From NCBI GenBank assembly GCA_910586315.1, contig CAJUIP010000010.1:1-64000 (forward strand): a DNA stretch of 64,000 bases, given 5' to 3'. This document shows, in pieces, positions 35,793 through 43,169 of the stretch. This DNA comes from an uncultured Lachnospiraceae bacterium (lineage in GTDB: Bacteria; Bacillota; Clostridia; Lachnospirales; Lachnospiraceae). Made by a program: the position numbers and the translations under genes. The notes beneath the pieces are model-generated. The model ran no database searches and was not told where the DNA came from. It saw only the letters and a program-made list of their open reading frames with translations. How positions within the stretch are numbered: the stretch's first letter is position 1; each line of letters opens with the position of its first letter.

Positions 35793-36343
35793 TGAACATG
35801 AACTGTAATATGGCACCGCAGAATATGCAGCCTGGAATGGATGCGGGTATGCGGTCCGGCATGAGCACAGGTATGCAGCCTGGAATGAGCGCAGGTATGC
35901 AGTCCGGCATGAACGCGGGTATGCAGCCTGGAATGGATGCAGGTATGCGGTCCGGCATGAGCGCAGGTATGCAGCCCGGAATGGACACAGGTATGCGGTC
36001 CGGTATGAGCGCGGGTATGCAGCCCGGTATGGGTGCAGGTATGCAGCAGGGAAGCGGCTCTGTAAGGACGGGAATGTTCCAAAATCCCGGAAACCAGGAT
36101 TCCCGGTGCATGCTTAGGCGGCAGATTGACGAGGCGAGCTTTGCCATGGACGATGCCCATTTGTTTCTGGATACGCATCCCGAGGATGCTGTAGCCTTCC
36201 AGTATTTTAAGAATGCTGTGGCTTTAAGACAGAATGTGGTGAATGCCTATGAGCGCCAGTTCGGCCCCATTCAGGTGGAAGACGCCGTGGGGAATACCTG
36301 GAGCTGGGTAACGGAAAAATGGCCGTGGGAAGGAGACTGTTAG
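35789..36343 (+). CDS. cotJB: Spore coat protein CotJB with Gly-Met repeat extension
   Basis: A 184-residue protein. The C-terminal part (about 100-184: RQIDEASFAMDDAHLFLDTH, then DAVAFQYFKNAVALRQNVVNAY and GPIQVEDA) is a complete CotJB domain, normally the whole protein at 80-95 residues. The N-terminal 90 residues are an extra Met/Gly-rich tract of eight-residue units such as GMQPGMSA and GMRSGMSA. The start at ATG 35789 is preceded by GGGGAGG and overlaps the cotJA stop; a GTG at 35780 is also in frame. The cotJC start codon follows after 1 nt. Confidence 0.88.
   Translation: MMNMNCNMAPQNMQPGMDAGMRSGMSTGMQPGMSAGMQSGMNAGMQPGMDAGMRSGMSAGMQPGMDTGMRSGMSAGMQPGMGAGMQQGSGSVRTGMFQNPGNQDSRCMLRRQIDEASFAMDDAHLFLDTHPEDAVAFQYFKNAVALRQNVVNAYERQFGPIQVEDAVGNTWSWVTEKWPWEGDC
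35827..36055 (+). repeat. 24-bp tandem repeats inside cotJB
   Basis: About nine to ten units of 24 bp (for example GGTATGCAGCCTGGAATGAG plus CGCA), alternating CAG-CCT-GGA and CGG-TCC-GGC forms as a 48-bp higher-order unit. All units keep frame, so copy-number change would alter protein length by 8 or 16 residues without frameshift. Confidence 0.9.
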
Positions 36344-36344
36344 G

Positions 36345-36458
36345 ATGTGGAGATATGAGAAACGCTTGCAATATCCGGTAAACATTAAGGAACCCAACGC
36401 ACAGTTGGCGCAGTTTATCATGAGTCAGTACGGGGGACCTTACTGTAAAAATGGATAG
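36345..36458 (+). CDS. cotJC: cotJC 5' part, interrupted (codons 1-32 plus element-encoded tail)
   Basis: ATG 36345 lies 1 nt after the cotJB stop. The first 32 codons (MWRYEKRLQYPVNIKEPNAQ, then LAQFIMSQYGGP) are a normal CotJC N-terminus. After CCT at 36438 the reading frame enters the inserted element, adds five foreign residues (YCKNG) and stops at TAG 36456. The missing C-terminal part is found in the same phase beyond the element at 39037-39579. In this arrangement the gene cannot make CotJC unless the element is removed. Confidence 0.93.
   Translation: MWRYEKRLQYPVNIKEPNAQLAQFIMSQYGGPYCKNG
36432..36440 (+). other. attL core of the cotJC element
   Basis: GGGGGACCT, with cotJC codons to the left and the element arm TACTGTAAAAA (36441-36451) to the right. 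Confidence 0.85.
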
Positions 36459-36475
36459 TGGGTTCCTGTTCCTGC

Positions 36476-37933
36476 TCACCGGATATAGTAATAAAATTCC
36501 ATGGTTTTTGTCTGGCTGTTATAGACGGCTTTCTGAAGAACGCGGCGGAGGGCATTGCCCTTGGCTTCCATACTAATGCCGGGAGATTGAAAAAGTTCGC
36601 AGACGTTTTGGATATGCTTCGGAAGCTGGTCTCTTTCCGGGGCGCTGCCGGCCTCAGATTCGCCGACAAACTTATGAGCCTCATTCTGTAAATGCTCCCG
36701 TTCTTTTTGCAGGCGCAGTTTATTCTTCTTAAATTCTTCCATAGTATCAATTCCACTTTCGAAGGCTTCCCGGATTCGCAGCTCTTTTTGTTCCAAGCGC
36801 CGGAAGGCGGACTGGACTGCGGCCTTTTTTTCACTGCAGTCAGGCATGCCGGCCTTTATCGGCAGATATTCGCCCTGACTGGCATCTGCTATCATTCTTA
36901 ACGATTCCATTGCCGCCTCTTCTGCTTTGCGGGCGGACAGAAAGCAGGAGTCCGGATGAATTCCCCTGGCATATTTCCAGCATTGGAAGGAGTCCGGATG
37001 CCGTTTGGCATTTTTAGCATTGTCGGAACGATGAAAGCCCAGCGAGGCCCCGCAGGCGGAGCATTTTAAGATACCGGACAGCCAGTGGCGGCAGGAAGAC
37101 GTTTCCCGGCGGCTTTTCGGACGATATTCATTTTGGAGGCGCTTCTGATTGGCTGAGAATATGGAAGTGACGGATTCGCGGCATTCGTGGGTGCCCTGAA
37201 ATGTAATATCTTTCCAGGTTACCGTTCCAACGTAGAACCTGTTTGTCAGAACAAGTCTGACTGCACGGACATCGAATAAATTCCCACGGCGGGTGCGGTA
37301 TCCGAGCGCGTTGGCCGCCCGGGCAATTTGAAGCATATCATTTCCTTCAAAAAAAGACTGATGGATAAACTCAACGATGCGGTATTGCTCTTCGTTAATC
37401 ACAAATGGCTTTCCTCCTCCAACCGCGTCATAACCGAGGCTGGGAGTCGTCTGATATCCTTTTTTAATGGCCTTCTGGGTCATGCCCCTTAAAACTTCTC
37501 CGGAAAGATTCACGGAATAGAATTCATCGGACCATTCGATGATTGTTTCAACCAGCCGGCCGAACATGCCATCCATAATCGGTTCGGATACACTGATAAC
37601 AGTAATGCCGCATTTTTTCCGCAGGATTCCCTTATAGAATACGCTTTCCTCCTGATTCCTGGCAAAACGGGAAAATTTCCATACATAGAGATATTGAAAG
37701 GGCGGCGGATTTTGCCTGGCTGTTGCTATCATGCGCTGGAAGGCAGGGCGGTTGTCTGCCCGGCGGCCGGACCGGCCCCGGTCTTCGATAAAAACATACT
37801 CGGGCGGAATCCTTACGCCTTCTTTTTTGGCTGCTTCCAGAATAACCCGGACCTGAGCGTCAGGGGAAAGCTCCGTCTGCTCATCGGTACTGACCCGGAT
37901 ATAAGCGGCCCCGGTTACGTTTTCTTTATTCAC
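36476..37933 (-). CDS. Large serine recombinase of the cotJC element
   Basis: A 485-residue site-specific integrase/excisionase. The N-terminal resolvase-type catalytic domain has AAYIRVSTDEQTELSPDAQ (nucleophile Ser near 15) with the Arg-rich part EDRGRSGRRADNRPAFQRM and YVWKFSRFARNQEES. The recombinase domain follows (LRGMTQKAIKKGYQTTPSLG, about 165-260), then a zinc-ribbon (LSGILKCSACGASLGF ... CWKYARG ... SC, about 285-335) and a coiled-coil C-terminus. The start is GTG with AGGGG upstream. Length and layout match SpoIVCA and SprA-type enzymes. Its stop lies 36 nt from attL, as is usual for an integrase and its own att site. Confidence 0.93.
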   Translation of the reverse strand: MNKENVTGAAYIRVSTDEQTELSPDAQVRVILEAAKKEGVRIPPEYVFIEDRGRSGRRADNRPAFQRMIATARQNPPPFQYLYVWKFSRFARNQEESVFYKGILRKKCGITVISVSEPIMDGMFGRLVETIIEWSDEFYSVNLSGEVLRGMTQKAIKKGYQTTPSLGYDAVGGGKPFVINEEQYRIVEFIHQSFFEGNDMLQIARAANALGYRTRRGNLFDVRAVRLVLTNRFYVGTVTWKDITFQGTHECRESVTSIFSANQKRLQNEYRPKSRRETSSCRHWLSGILKCSACGASLGFHRSDNAKNAKRHPDSFQCWKYARGIHPDSCFLSARKAEEAAMESLRMIADASQGEYLPIKAGMPDCSEKKAAVQSAFRRLEQKELRIREAFESGIDTMEEFKKNKLRLQKEREHLQNEAHKFVGESEAGSAPERDQLPKHIQNVCELFQSPGISMEAKGNALRRVLQKAVYNSQTKTMEFYYYIR

Positions 37934-38045
37934 AGCATCATCCCCTGAAACAGTTTATTGCCAAACAGTAAAAAAAGAACATCTTTTTAAGGGGGTATTC
38001 ACACAATCAGCTGTTCATACAATCAAAAGAAGGGAGGTTTTAAGG

Positions 38046-38237
38046 ATGCAGAATATTAAGATTATCAATTACGCAGTCATATCCGGCGAGACAGTTAAGT
38101 GGGAGGAGCTTCCGGAGGAGGAGCAGCGCAGGGCGGCAGAAGCGATTTGCGATACCATCATGCATTCCGCCGGATATACGAGAATGCCTGCCTTGCAGCA
38201 TTCTGATGATCGGGATACTGTAAGGAGCATGCGATGA
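38046..38237 (+). CDS. Small element protein, candidate recombination directionality factor
   Basis: A 63-residue acidic/helical protein: MQNIKIINYAVISGETVKWE, then ELPEEEQRRAAEAICDTIMH. A strong ribosome site (AAGGGAGGTTTTAAGG) precedes the ATG. It is divergent from the recombinase and overlaps the sortase start by 4 nt. I do not recognise a named family. Directionality factors of serine recombinases (SprB, the skin factor of Clostridioides difficile) are small proteins encoded on the element, so this is the only visible candidate; that role is inference from size and place. Confidence 0.7.
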   Translation: MQNIKIINYAVISGETVKWEELPEEEQRRAAEAICDTIMHSAGYTRMPALQHSDDRDTVRSMR

Positions 38238-38980
38238 CAAGGAAAGTGAAACGATACTGGTTTTTATTTCTGGTATTTGCCGTTTTGTTCCTCTTTTCTT
38301 TATATAAAGTTTGCGGCATTCTGATACAGGAGCGAAAAGAACAGCAGACCTTTGAAAAATTGGAGGAAATTGTAAATCCCCCTGTGCATTTCTCTGCTGA
38401 ACCGGCCGGGGATGCTTCTTATATCGCCCTGAAAGAGGAAAATCCGGATTTTTTTGGGTGGATTTTCATAGAAGGAACTGCTGTCAACTATCCGGTGATG
38501 TATACTCCGGAGGATGAGGAGTATTATCTTCACAGGGATTTTTATGGAAAAGAGGCGCGAAGCGGCGTTCCTTTCCTTGCGGCATCTTGTTATGAGGGAT
38601 GTGGGAATTATCTCATATACGGCCATCACATGAAAAACGGAACCATGTTTGCCTCCCTTTTAAACTATGCCAGCCGGGAGTACTGGGAGAAGCATCCTGT
38701 CATTTGGTTTGATACTCCGACTGCTTCCGGGGAATATGAAGTGGCGGCGGCGTTTTATTCGGAGGCGTATCCTCAGGATGTCAGCGGGGGTTTCCGATTT
38801 TATCAGTATACGGATTTAAGTGAACCTTTTGTTTTTGCGGAATATGTGGAACAGGTGCAACAGGCTGCCCTGTATGATACGGGAGTAAACGTAGAATATG
38901 GCAGCGGGCTTTTAACCTTATGCACCTGCAGTTACCACACGGAGAATGGGCGGTTCGTGGTGGTTGCCCGCAAGAAATAA
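38234..38980 (+). CDS. Class B sortase
   Basis: A 248-residue membrane-anchored transpeptidase that would attach a surface protein with a sorting signal to peptidoglycan. One N-terminal transmembrane helix (residues about 9-30). Catalytic residues are all visible: His131 in IYGHHMKNGTMF, Cys232 in LTLCTCSY and Arg240 in ENGRFVVVA. SrtB features DFFGWIFIEGTAVNYPVM and YYLHRDFYG are present. The start ATG overlaps the small gene's stop (ATGA). It is carried inside the cotJC element, so it would leave the mother-cell chromosome on excision. No substrate protein with an NPxT-type signal is seen in this window. Confidence 0.92.
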   Translation: MTRKVKRYWFLFLVFAVLFLFSLYKVCGILIQERKEQQTFEKLEEIVNPPVHFSAEPAGDASYIALKEENPDFFGWIFIEGTAVNYPVMYTPEDEEYYLHRDFYGKEARSGVPFLAASCYEGCGNYLIYGHHMKNGTMFASLLNYASREYWEKHPVIWFDTPTASGEYEVAAAFYSEAYPQDVSGGFRFYQYTDLSEPFVFAEYVEQVQQAALYDTGVNVEYGSGLLTLCTCSYHTENGRFVVVARKK

Positions 38981-39012
38981 GGGCAATAACGCAGTGGTCG
39001 CAGGCATACCAT

Positions 39013-39579
39013 ATGTTTTTAAAGTATGGGGGACCTGACGGTGAAATGGGCGCCTCCATGCGTTATCTGGCCCAGCGCTATACCATGCCTTTCGGAGAGC
39101 AGAAGGCGGTTCTTACGGACATTGCCACGGAGGAGCTGGGGCACATGGAAATCATTGCGGCCATTGTCCACCAGCTTACCAGAAATCTGTCCGCCGAAGA
39201 GCTGGTAGAACAGGGCTTTGGCCCCTATTATATTGATCACACGGTCGCCATCTGGCCTCAGTCCGCTGGAGGAGTCCCCTTTAGCTCCACGGAATTTCAG
39301 TCCAAGGGGGATCCGATCACGGATCTTTTTGAAGATCTTGCAGCAGAACAGAAGGCCCGGAGCACCTATGAAAATATTCTGCGTGTGGTGAAGGATCCGG
39401 ATGTATGCGATCCCATTCGGTTCTTAAGAAAGAGGGAAATTATACACTTCCAACGGTTTGGAGAAGCCTTAACCGGGCTTCAGGATCGTCTGGACAGAAA
39501 GAACTTTTATGCCTTCAATGTTAGCTTTGATAAGATGCCCGACCGCCCAGAGACGGGAAGCTGCAGCTGTACGGATTAA
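39013..39579 (+). CDS. cotJC: cotJC 3' part (catalase-like coat protein), cut off from its start
   Basis: From the core onward, 180 codons (39037-39576) encode the rest of CotJC: YGGPDGEMGASMRYLAQRYT, then DIATEELGHMEIIAAIVHQL (metal-binding Glu/His of the manganese-catalase fold) and DLAAEQKARSTYENILRV with REIIHFQRFGEAL. Together with codons 1-32 this gives 212 residues, the usual CotJC length. An ATG at 39013, encoded by the element end (MFLK), could start a shortened 188-residue form, but no good ribosome site precedes it. The C-terminus ends SCSCTD. Confidence 0.9.
   Translation: MFLKYGGPDGEMGASMRYLAQRYTMPFGEQKAVLTDIATEELGHMEIIAAIVHQLTRNLSAEELVEQGFGPYYIDHTVAIWPQSAGGVPFSSTEFQSKGDPITDLFEDLAAEQKARSTYENILRVVKDPDVCDPIRFLRKREIIHFQRFGEALTGLQDRLDRKNFYAFNVSFDKMPDRPETGSCSCTD
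39028..39036 (+). other. attR core of the cotJC element
   Basis: GGGGGACCT, with the element arm TTTTTAAAGTA (39016-39026) to the left and cotJC codons to the right. Confidence 0.85.
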
Positions 39580-39597
39580 TGAAGTAAGACACAGGAA

Positions 39598-39645
39598 AAG
39601 CCTGGTATCTGTGACTTTTTACACAGATATCAGGCTTTTAGTACG
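39598..39645 (+). terminator. Intrinsic terminator of the cotJ operon
   Basis: AAAAGCCTGGTATCTGTG and CACAGATATCAGGCTTTT make an 18-bp stem with an ACTTTTTA loop. The A and T flanks make it usable for the DUF1540 gene on the opposite strand as well. Confidence 0.85.
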
Positions 39646-39680
39646 GATTTGAAAGCGTAAACGCTTTAGCTGCCGCTGTT

Positions 39681-39854
39681 TCAGGACATCTTATACTGGA
39701 AGGAATCACAGTCGGTACATTCCTTCTGGGTCGGGTTCTGCTCATGGGTTCCCACATGGATTCTTTCTAATGTGCAGTAGTCTGTGGTCCCTGCATGGTG
39801 TACGCAATTGTGAATGGAGCACTGAATGCAGTCGTTTTTTCCCTGGTTCATCAT
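39681..39854 (-). CDS. DUF1540-domain cysteine-rich mini-protein
   Basis: A 57-residue protein beginning MMNQGKNDCIQCSIHNCVHH and ending CTDCDSFQYKMS. The spaced Cys pairs (CIQCSIHNC ... YC ... CTDC) fit the DUF1540 pattern, a small metal-binding-like domain common in spore-forming Clostridia and of unknown function. AAAGGTGGTGAG lies before the ATG. It is convergent with the cotJ operon; a shared hairpin lies between them. Confidence 0.82.
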   Translation of the reverse strand: MMNQGKNDCIQCSIHNCVHHAGTTDYCTLERIHVGTHEQNPTQKECTDCDSFQYKMS

Positions 39855-39938
39855 AATCTCACCACCTTTTTTCTGTGATGCTTTTAGTATGTCCTCAAAA
39901 AGAGAAATGATAATGGAAAAATCTGGTGAAAAAGCAGG

Positions 39939-39967
39939 TTGAAACTGCGTTCAAGCTATGATAGGAT
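39939..39967 (+). promoter_or_regulatory. Putative promoter of the nitroreductase-like gene
   Basis: TTGAAA (39939-39944), 17-nt spacer, TAGGAT (39962-39967), about 130 nt before the chosen start. Confidence 0.45.
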
Positions 39968-40100
39968 GAAATTAAAACGAAAGGAACAATGAATGGTGTC
40001 TCCCACTTCCGGAGCGGATTTAACGAAAGCGTTCTTCGGAGAACGGAGGGAACTGCGAAACACAATGAAACTGCGGATTCCGCAGGAAAAGGAGAGCAAT

Positions 40101-40919
40101 ATGACAGAGAAAGAAATGAAGGAACGTATCAAACAAAACCGTGAGCTGGTTCGATGGTCCGGCGAAGCCTATGAGTCCGACCAGACATTAAAGCGTCCGC
40201 AGCCGCCGCTCGTAAAGGCGGCAATGAGCGGCGAAGCGATTCCTCTTCCGAAAAATTTTGACGATCTGCCTATGAAAAACGATTTTGTCCGTATTTTATA
40301 TGACCGCCGCAGCAATCGTGTTTTCACGGGAGAGTCCATGGACCTTCTGACAGTGTCCTTCCTTCTGTGGGCCCAGCAGGGAATAAAGGGAATCCGCGGA
40401 AATAATTATGCCACGCTTCGTACTGTTCCCAGCGCCGGTTCCAGACATCCTTTTGAATGCTATCCGTTAATTTTTCATGTGTCCGGTTTAAAGCCGGGCC
40501 TCTACCATTACCTTCCCATGGAGCATAAGCTGGAACTTCTTCGGGAAATTGATCCGGAGGATGAGACTTTAAAGGAGCAGGTGGTCCAGTCGGTCAGCAG
40601 GCAGAAATGGGTATTGAAAGCCAATGTTATTTTCTATTACAGCATTGTGCCCTACCGCGGTGAGTGGAGGTATGCGTTTAACGCCCACCGGGTTATGATG
40701 ATAGATGCCGGGCATGTGACACAGAATTTGTATCTTGCGTGCAGTGCTTTAAATCTTGGAACCTGTGCAATTGCTGCCATGGATTCCGATCAGGCTTCCG
40801 GTCTTTTTTCTCTGGATGGAGAGGATGAATATATTTTCTATTGTTCTCCGGTGGGAACCATATCGGCGGAGAATGAGGACAAGGAACAGGAGTTTTATGC
40901 GTTTCTGAAAAAATCATAA
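40101..40919 (+). CDS. Nitroreductase-like SagB/ThcOx-type oxidoreductase
   Basis: A 272-residue FMN-dependent oxidoreductase-like protein. Core features are RILYDRRSNRVFTGESMDL (FMN-binding Arg pair, near 75), LRTVPSAGSRHPFECYPLIF (near 125) and MMIDAGHVTQNLYLACSALN (near 200). This Arg-Arg-Ser and PSAGSRHP pattern is that of the SagB/ThcOx branch, though no peptide precursor or partner cyclodehydratase is nearby, so a natural-product role is not implied. The start at 40101 (GGAAAAGGAGAGCAAT) was chosen over an in-frame upstream ATG at 39993. A strong terminator follows. Confidence 0.87.
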   Translation: MTEKEMKERIKQNRELVRWSGEAYESDQTLKRPQPPLVKAAMSGEAIPLPKNFDDLPMKNDFVRILYDRRSNRVFTGESMDLLTVSFLLWAQQGIKGIRGNNYATLRTVPSAGSRHPFECYPLIFHVSGLKPGLYHYLPMEHKLELLREIDPEDETLKEQVVQSVSRQKWVLKANVIFYYSIVPYRGEWRYAFNAHRVMMIDAGHVTQNLYLACSALNLGTCAIAAMDSDQASGLFSLDGEDEYIFYCSPVGTISAENEDKEQEFYAFLKKS

Positions 40920-40943
40920 TGGTATGGTTCTGGTTCTGGAATG

Positions 40944-40979
40944 GCCCCCCGGAATGTTTTGGCATTCCGGGGGCTTTTT
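40944..40979 (+). terminator. Intrinsic terminator
   Basis: CCCCCGGAATG, loop TTTTGG region, CATTCCGGGGG followed by CTTTTT. Confidence 0.9.
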
Positions 40980-41264
40980 GCCATATAAGGAATCATATCT
41001 TATGAATAAAAATTCAAAATAGAAAAAGTTAAAAAAGGAAGTTTCTGAAACGGTCTAAGAGCTTTGAATTTGTGGCAAGCCTGAAAAAAACCGAAATGTA
41101 AGGTGAAAATCCGTGGAATTGGGAGTATGGATATTCCCAGGGAGTGGTGGAAGCGTTGTAACATTTATGCAAAAATATACTGAATTTTCGTATATTAGAA
41201 CCATAAGAGAAATGCTTTCCTGCATGTTGTTAATCAATAATCAACAAAAAAATGAGATTAAAAC

Positions 41265-41293
41265 TTGAACTATTTGTGTATTTATTGTATAAT
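41265..41293 (+). promoter_or_regulatory. Sigma-A promoter of the peptide ABC operon
   Basis: TTGAAC (41265-41270), 17-nt spacer, TATAAT (41288-41293): near-ideal. The 285 nt upstream (40980-41264) hold no supported gene. Confidence 0.75.
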
Positions 41294-41429
41294 TAAAAAA
41301 ATGACGAGAAAGGTCCGCAAAAAAGCGGTGATTTTGTCAGGAAAAATACAGGGTTCTCCGGAACCTGATATTCTTAAATTGATGCATCTGGTCATTGACC
41401 ATGCAAATAAAATTATGAGGTGAGAGATT

Positions 41430-43052
41430 ATGACAAAAAAACTTATGCGCGGCTTAGTACCTGCACTTGTGTTGTCTCTTGCTGTCGGCCTGTTCGCGGG
41501 CTGCGGCTCCAGCAATGACAATTCGCAGTCTGCAGCCCCGGCGCAGAGCGAAGCAGCAGGCAGCACTACTGCCAGCAGCGACAACAGCGGAAACAGCGGA
41601 AATGCAGGCACATCAACAGCAGCTTCCGGAAAGGATTCTTTAATCATTGCAACAGCCAATGAGACTCCCAGCGTTACCACGAACCTGCACAATGCAGTAG
41701 CTGGTGACTATCTGAACAACATGACCCATAACGGCCTGTTCTACACAAGCGATGACTTATCTCCTCAGCCGGCTCTTTGCGAGTCTTATGAGATTGTAAG
41801 CGATACGGAGTGGGTCTTCCATCTGAAACAGGGCGTTAAGTTCCACAACGGTACAGAGATGACCGCAAAGGATGTTAAGGCTTCCCTTGAGCTTTGTAAG
41901 GAATCTCCGCAGGTACAGCAGTATGGTAACTCTACGGGTACTATCGAAGTTGTTGACGATTATACCATTAAAATCACAACTGACGGCCCGCAGTCTGGTC
42001 TTCTTTCCGATCTCTGCCACCATGGTAATGCAATCCTTCCGGCAGATCTGATTGAAAGCGGCCATGACTTCAACAAAGAGCCGATCGGTACCGGCCCATA
42101 TAAATTAGTTGCATGGAATAAGGGCGAGAGCCTTGAATTCGAAGCCAACGAAGATTACTGGGATGGCGCTCCGGCAATCAAGAAGGTTGTATGGAAGGTT
42201 ATCCCGGAGGGTTCCTCCAGAACAATGGCTCTTGAGGCTGGTGAAGTTGACCTTATTATCGAAGTTGAGACAACAGACCTTGCCCGTTTACAGGACAATC
42301 CTGACATCACAGCATTCAGTGAGGCTGGTACTTCCCATAACTGGATGATGATCAACAATGAAAAGGCACCGTTTGACAACATTGATTTCCGTCGTGCAAT
42401 CGCTTCCTGTATCGACAAGAACGCCGTTATCCAGGTTGCTCTTAATGGTACCGGTTCCGTATCCGACAGCATGACTCCGGACTGCTTCCCGGGTGTTGTA
42501 GCCGATGGCGCTCCCAGCTACGATGTGGAGAAGGCAAAAGAGTACTTTGCCGCTTCCGGCTTAAATCCGGCTGACTGCGGATTCGCAGTTATCTGCTCCG
42601 ACGACACGAAGCTTCGTGTAGGTCAGGTTATCCAGAGCTGTATCAAAGACGCTCTTGGCATCGACATTACTCTGGAGTCCATGGACCTTGCTACATACCT
42701 TGACGTAACCGCAACAGGTGACTACCAGGCAGCTATCGGCGGCTACACCTCCAGCAGCTTACTGGCATATGTACAGGGTGTTTACCACTCTATCTCCATC
42801 AACGGTTCCAATAAGACACGTACAAACGATCCTAACATCGACGCTCTTATTGATAAGGTTCAGACCACACTTGATCCGGAAGAGAACGTAAAAGTTGTGA
42901 ATGAACTTTCAAAGGCTCTTAACGAGCTGTGCCCGCAGGTTCCGTTATACCTGAGAAACAATGTCCGCGCTTACAGAAATGGTCTTCAGGGCTTCAATGT
43001 AAACGCAGGCGGCAGCACTTACTATGAGCGCATGAGCTGGGGCAGCAACTAA
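41430..43052 (+). CDS. Dipeptide/oligopeptide ABC transporter substrate-binding lipoprotein
   Basis: A 540-residue extracellular solute-binding protein (family 5, DppA/OppA). The signal peptide ends in the lipobox LFAGCGSS (Cys near 25), followed by a low-complexity Ser/Ala/Asn linker to about residue 68. The body has the family pattern: YEIVSDTEWVFHLKQGVKFH, NGTEMTAKDVKASLELCKES, DFNKEPIGTGPYKLVAWNKG and ENLDDRRAIASCIDK-like DNIDFRRAIASCIDKNAVI. Ligand is probably a peptide, although family 5 also includes nickel and sugar binders. First gene of a five-gene operon. Confidence 0.92.
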   Translation: MTKKLMRGLVPALVLSLAVGLFAGCGSSNDNSQSAAPAQSEAAGSTTASSDNSGNSGNAGTSTAASGKDSLIIATANETPSVTTNLHNAVAGDYLNNMTHNGLFYTSDDLSPQPALCESYEIVSDTEWVFHLKQGVKFHNGTEMTAKDVKASLELCKESPQVQQYGNSTGTIEVVDDYTIKITTDGPQSGLLSDLCHHGNAILPADLIESGHDFNKEPIGTGPYKLVAWNKGESLEFEANEDYWDGAPAIKKVVWKVIPEGSSRTMALEAGEVDLIIEVETTDLARLQDNPDITAFSEAGTSHNWMMINNEKAPFDNIDFRRAIASCIDKNAVIQVALNGTGSVSDSMTPDCFPGVVADGAPSYDVEKAKEYFAASGLNPADCGFAVICSDDTKLRVGQVIQSCIKDALGIDITLESMDLATYLDVTATGDYQAAIGGYTSSSLLAYVQGVYHSISINGSNKTRTNDPNIDALIDKVQTTLDPEENVKVVNELSKALNELCPQVPLYLRNNVRAYRNGLQGFNVNAGGSTYYERMSWGSN

Positions 43053-43097
43053 TCACTGCAGCAGCAAAAATACGTTAGGTAACTTGTAAATGCACAA

Positions 43098-43135
43098 GGC
43101 AGGGATTTGCCCTGATGGGTAAGTTTCTGCCTTGA
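43098..43135 (+). other. Hairpin between binding-protein and permease genes
   Basis: CAAGGCAG and CTGCCTTG enclose GGGATTTGCCC-type inner pairing, followed by ATTTAAAA. Such hairpins often let the binding-protein mRNA accumulate above the permease mRNA (inference). Confidence 0.6.
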
Positions 43136-43169
43136 TTTAAAATAAGTAGAGGGGAGAGGATCGCACCAT

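Larger units (their letters stand above)
36432..39036. mobile_element. Skin-like intervening element within cotJC (2,596 bp)
   Basis: Bounded by direct 9-bp cores GGGGGACCT at 36432-36440 and 39028-39036. Contents: a large serine recombinase (minus strand, 36 nt from the left core), a 63-residue protein and a class B sortase (plus strand). Joining the cores restores cotJC in frame: TAC GGG GGA CCT followed by GAC GGT GAA, giving the family motif YGGPDGE. The circle junction would have inverted arms TTTTTAAAGTA and TACTGTAAAAA (10 of 11 pair) around the core. Architecture matches sporulation-gene intervening elements such as sigK skin. Excision during sporulation is inferred, not shown. Confidence 0.9.

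Noticed and set aside
35827..36055. CRISPR-like periodic repeats
   Set aside because: The 24-bp units are directly adjacent without unique spacers and encode the in-frame Gly-Met tract of CotJB.
37934..38045. Sigma-E or sigma-K promoter for the recombinase
   Set aside because: Only partial matches to the consensus were found on the minus strand upstream of the GTG start; a sporulation promoter is expected but cannot be claimed from sequence.
38920..39579. A complete 219-residue gene starting inside the sortase gene
   Set aside because: Its first 35 codons overlap the sortase end in another frame; CotJC similarity begins only at the att core, so it is the 3' half of a split gene.
36345..39579. 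Ordinary insertion-sequence disruption of cotJC
   Set aside because: No terminal inverted repeats or DDE transposase; the boundaries are a shared 9-bp core beside a serine recombinase gene.
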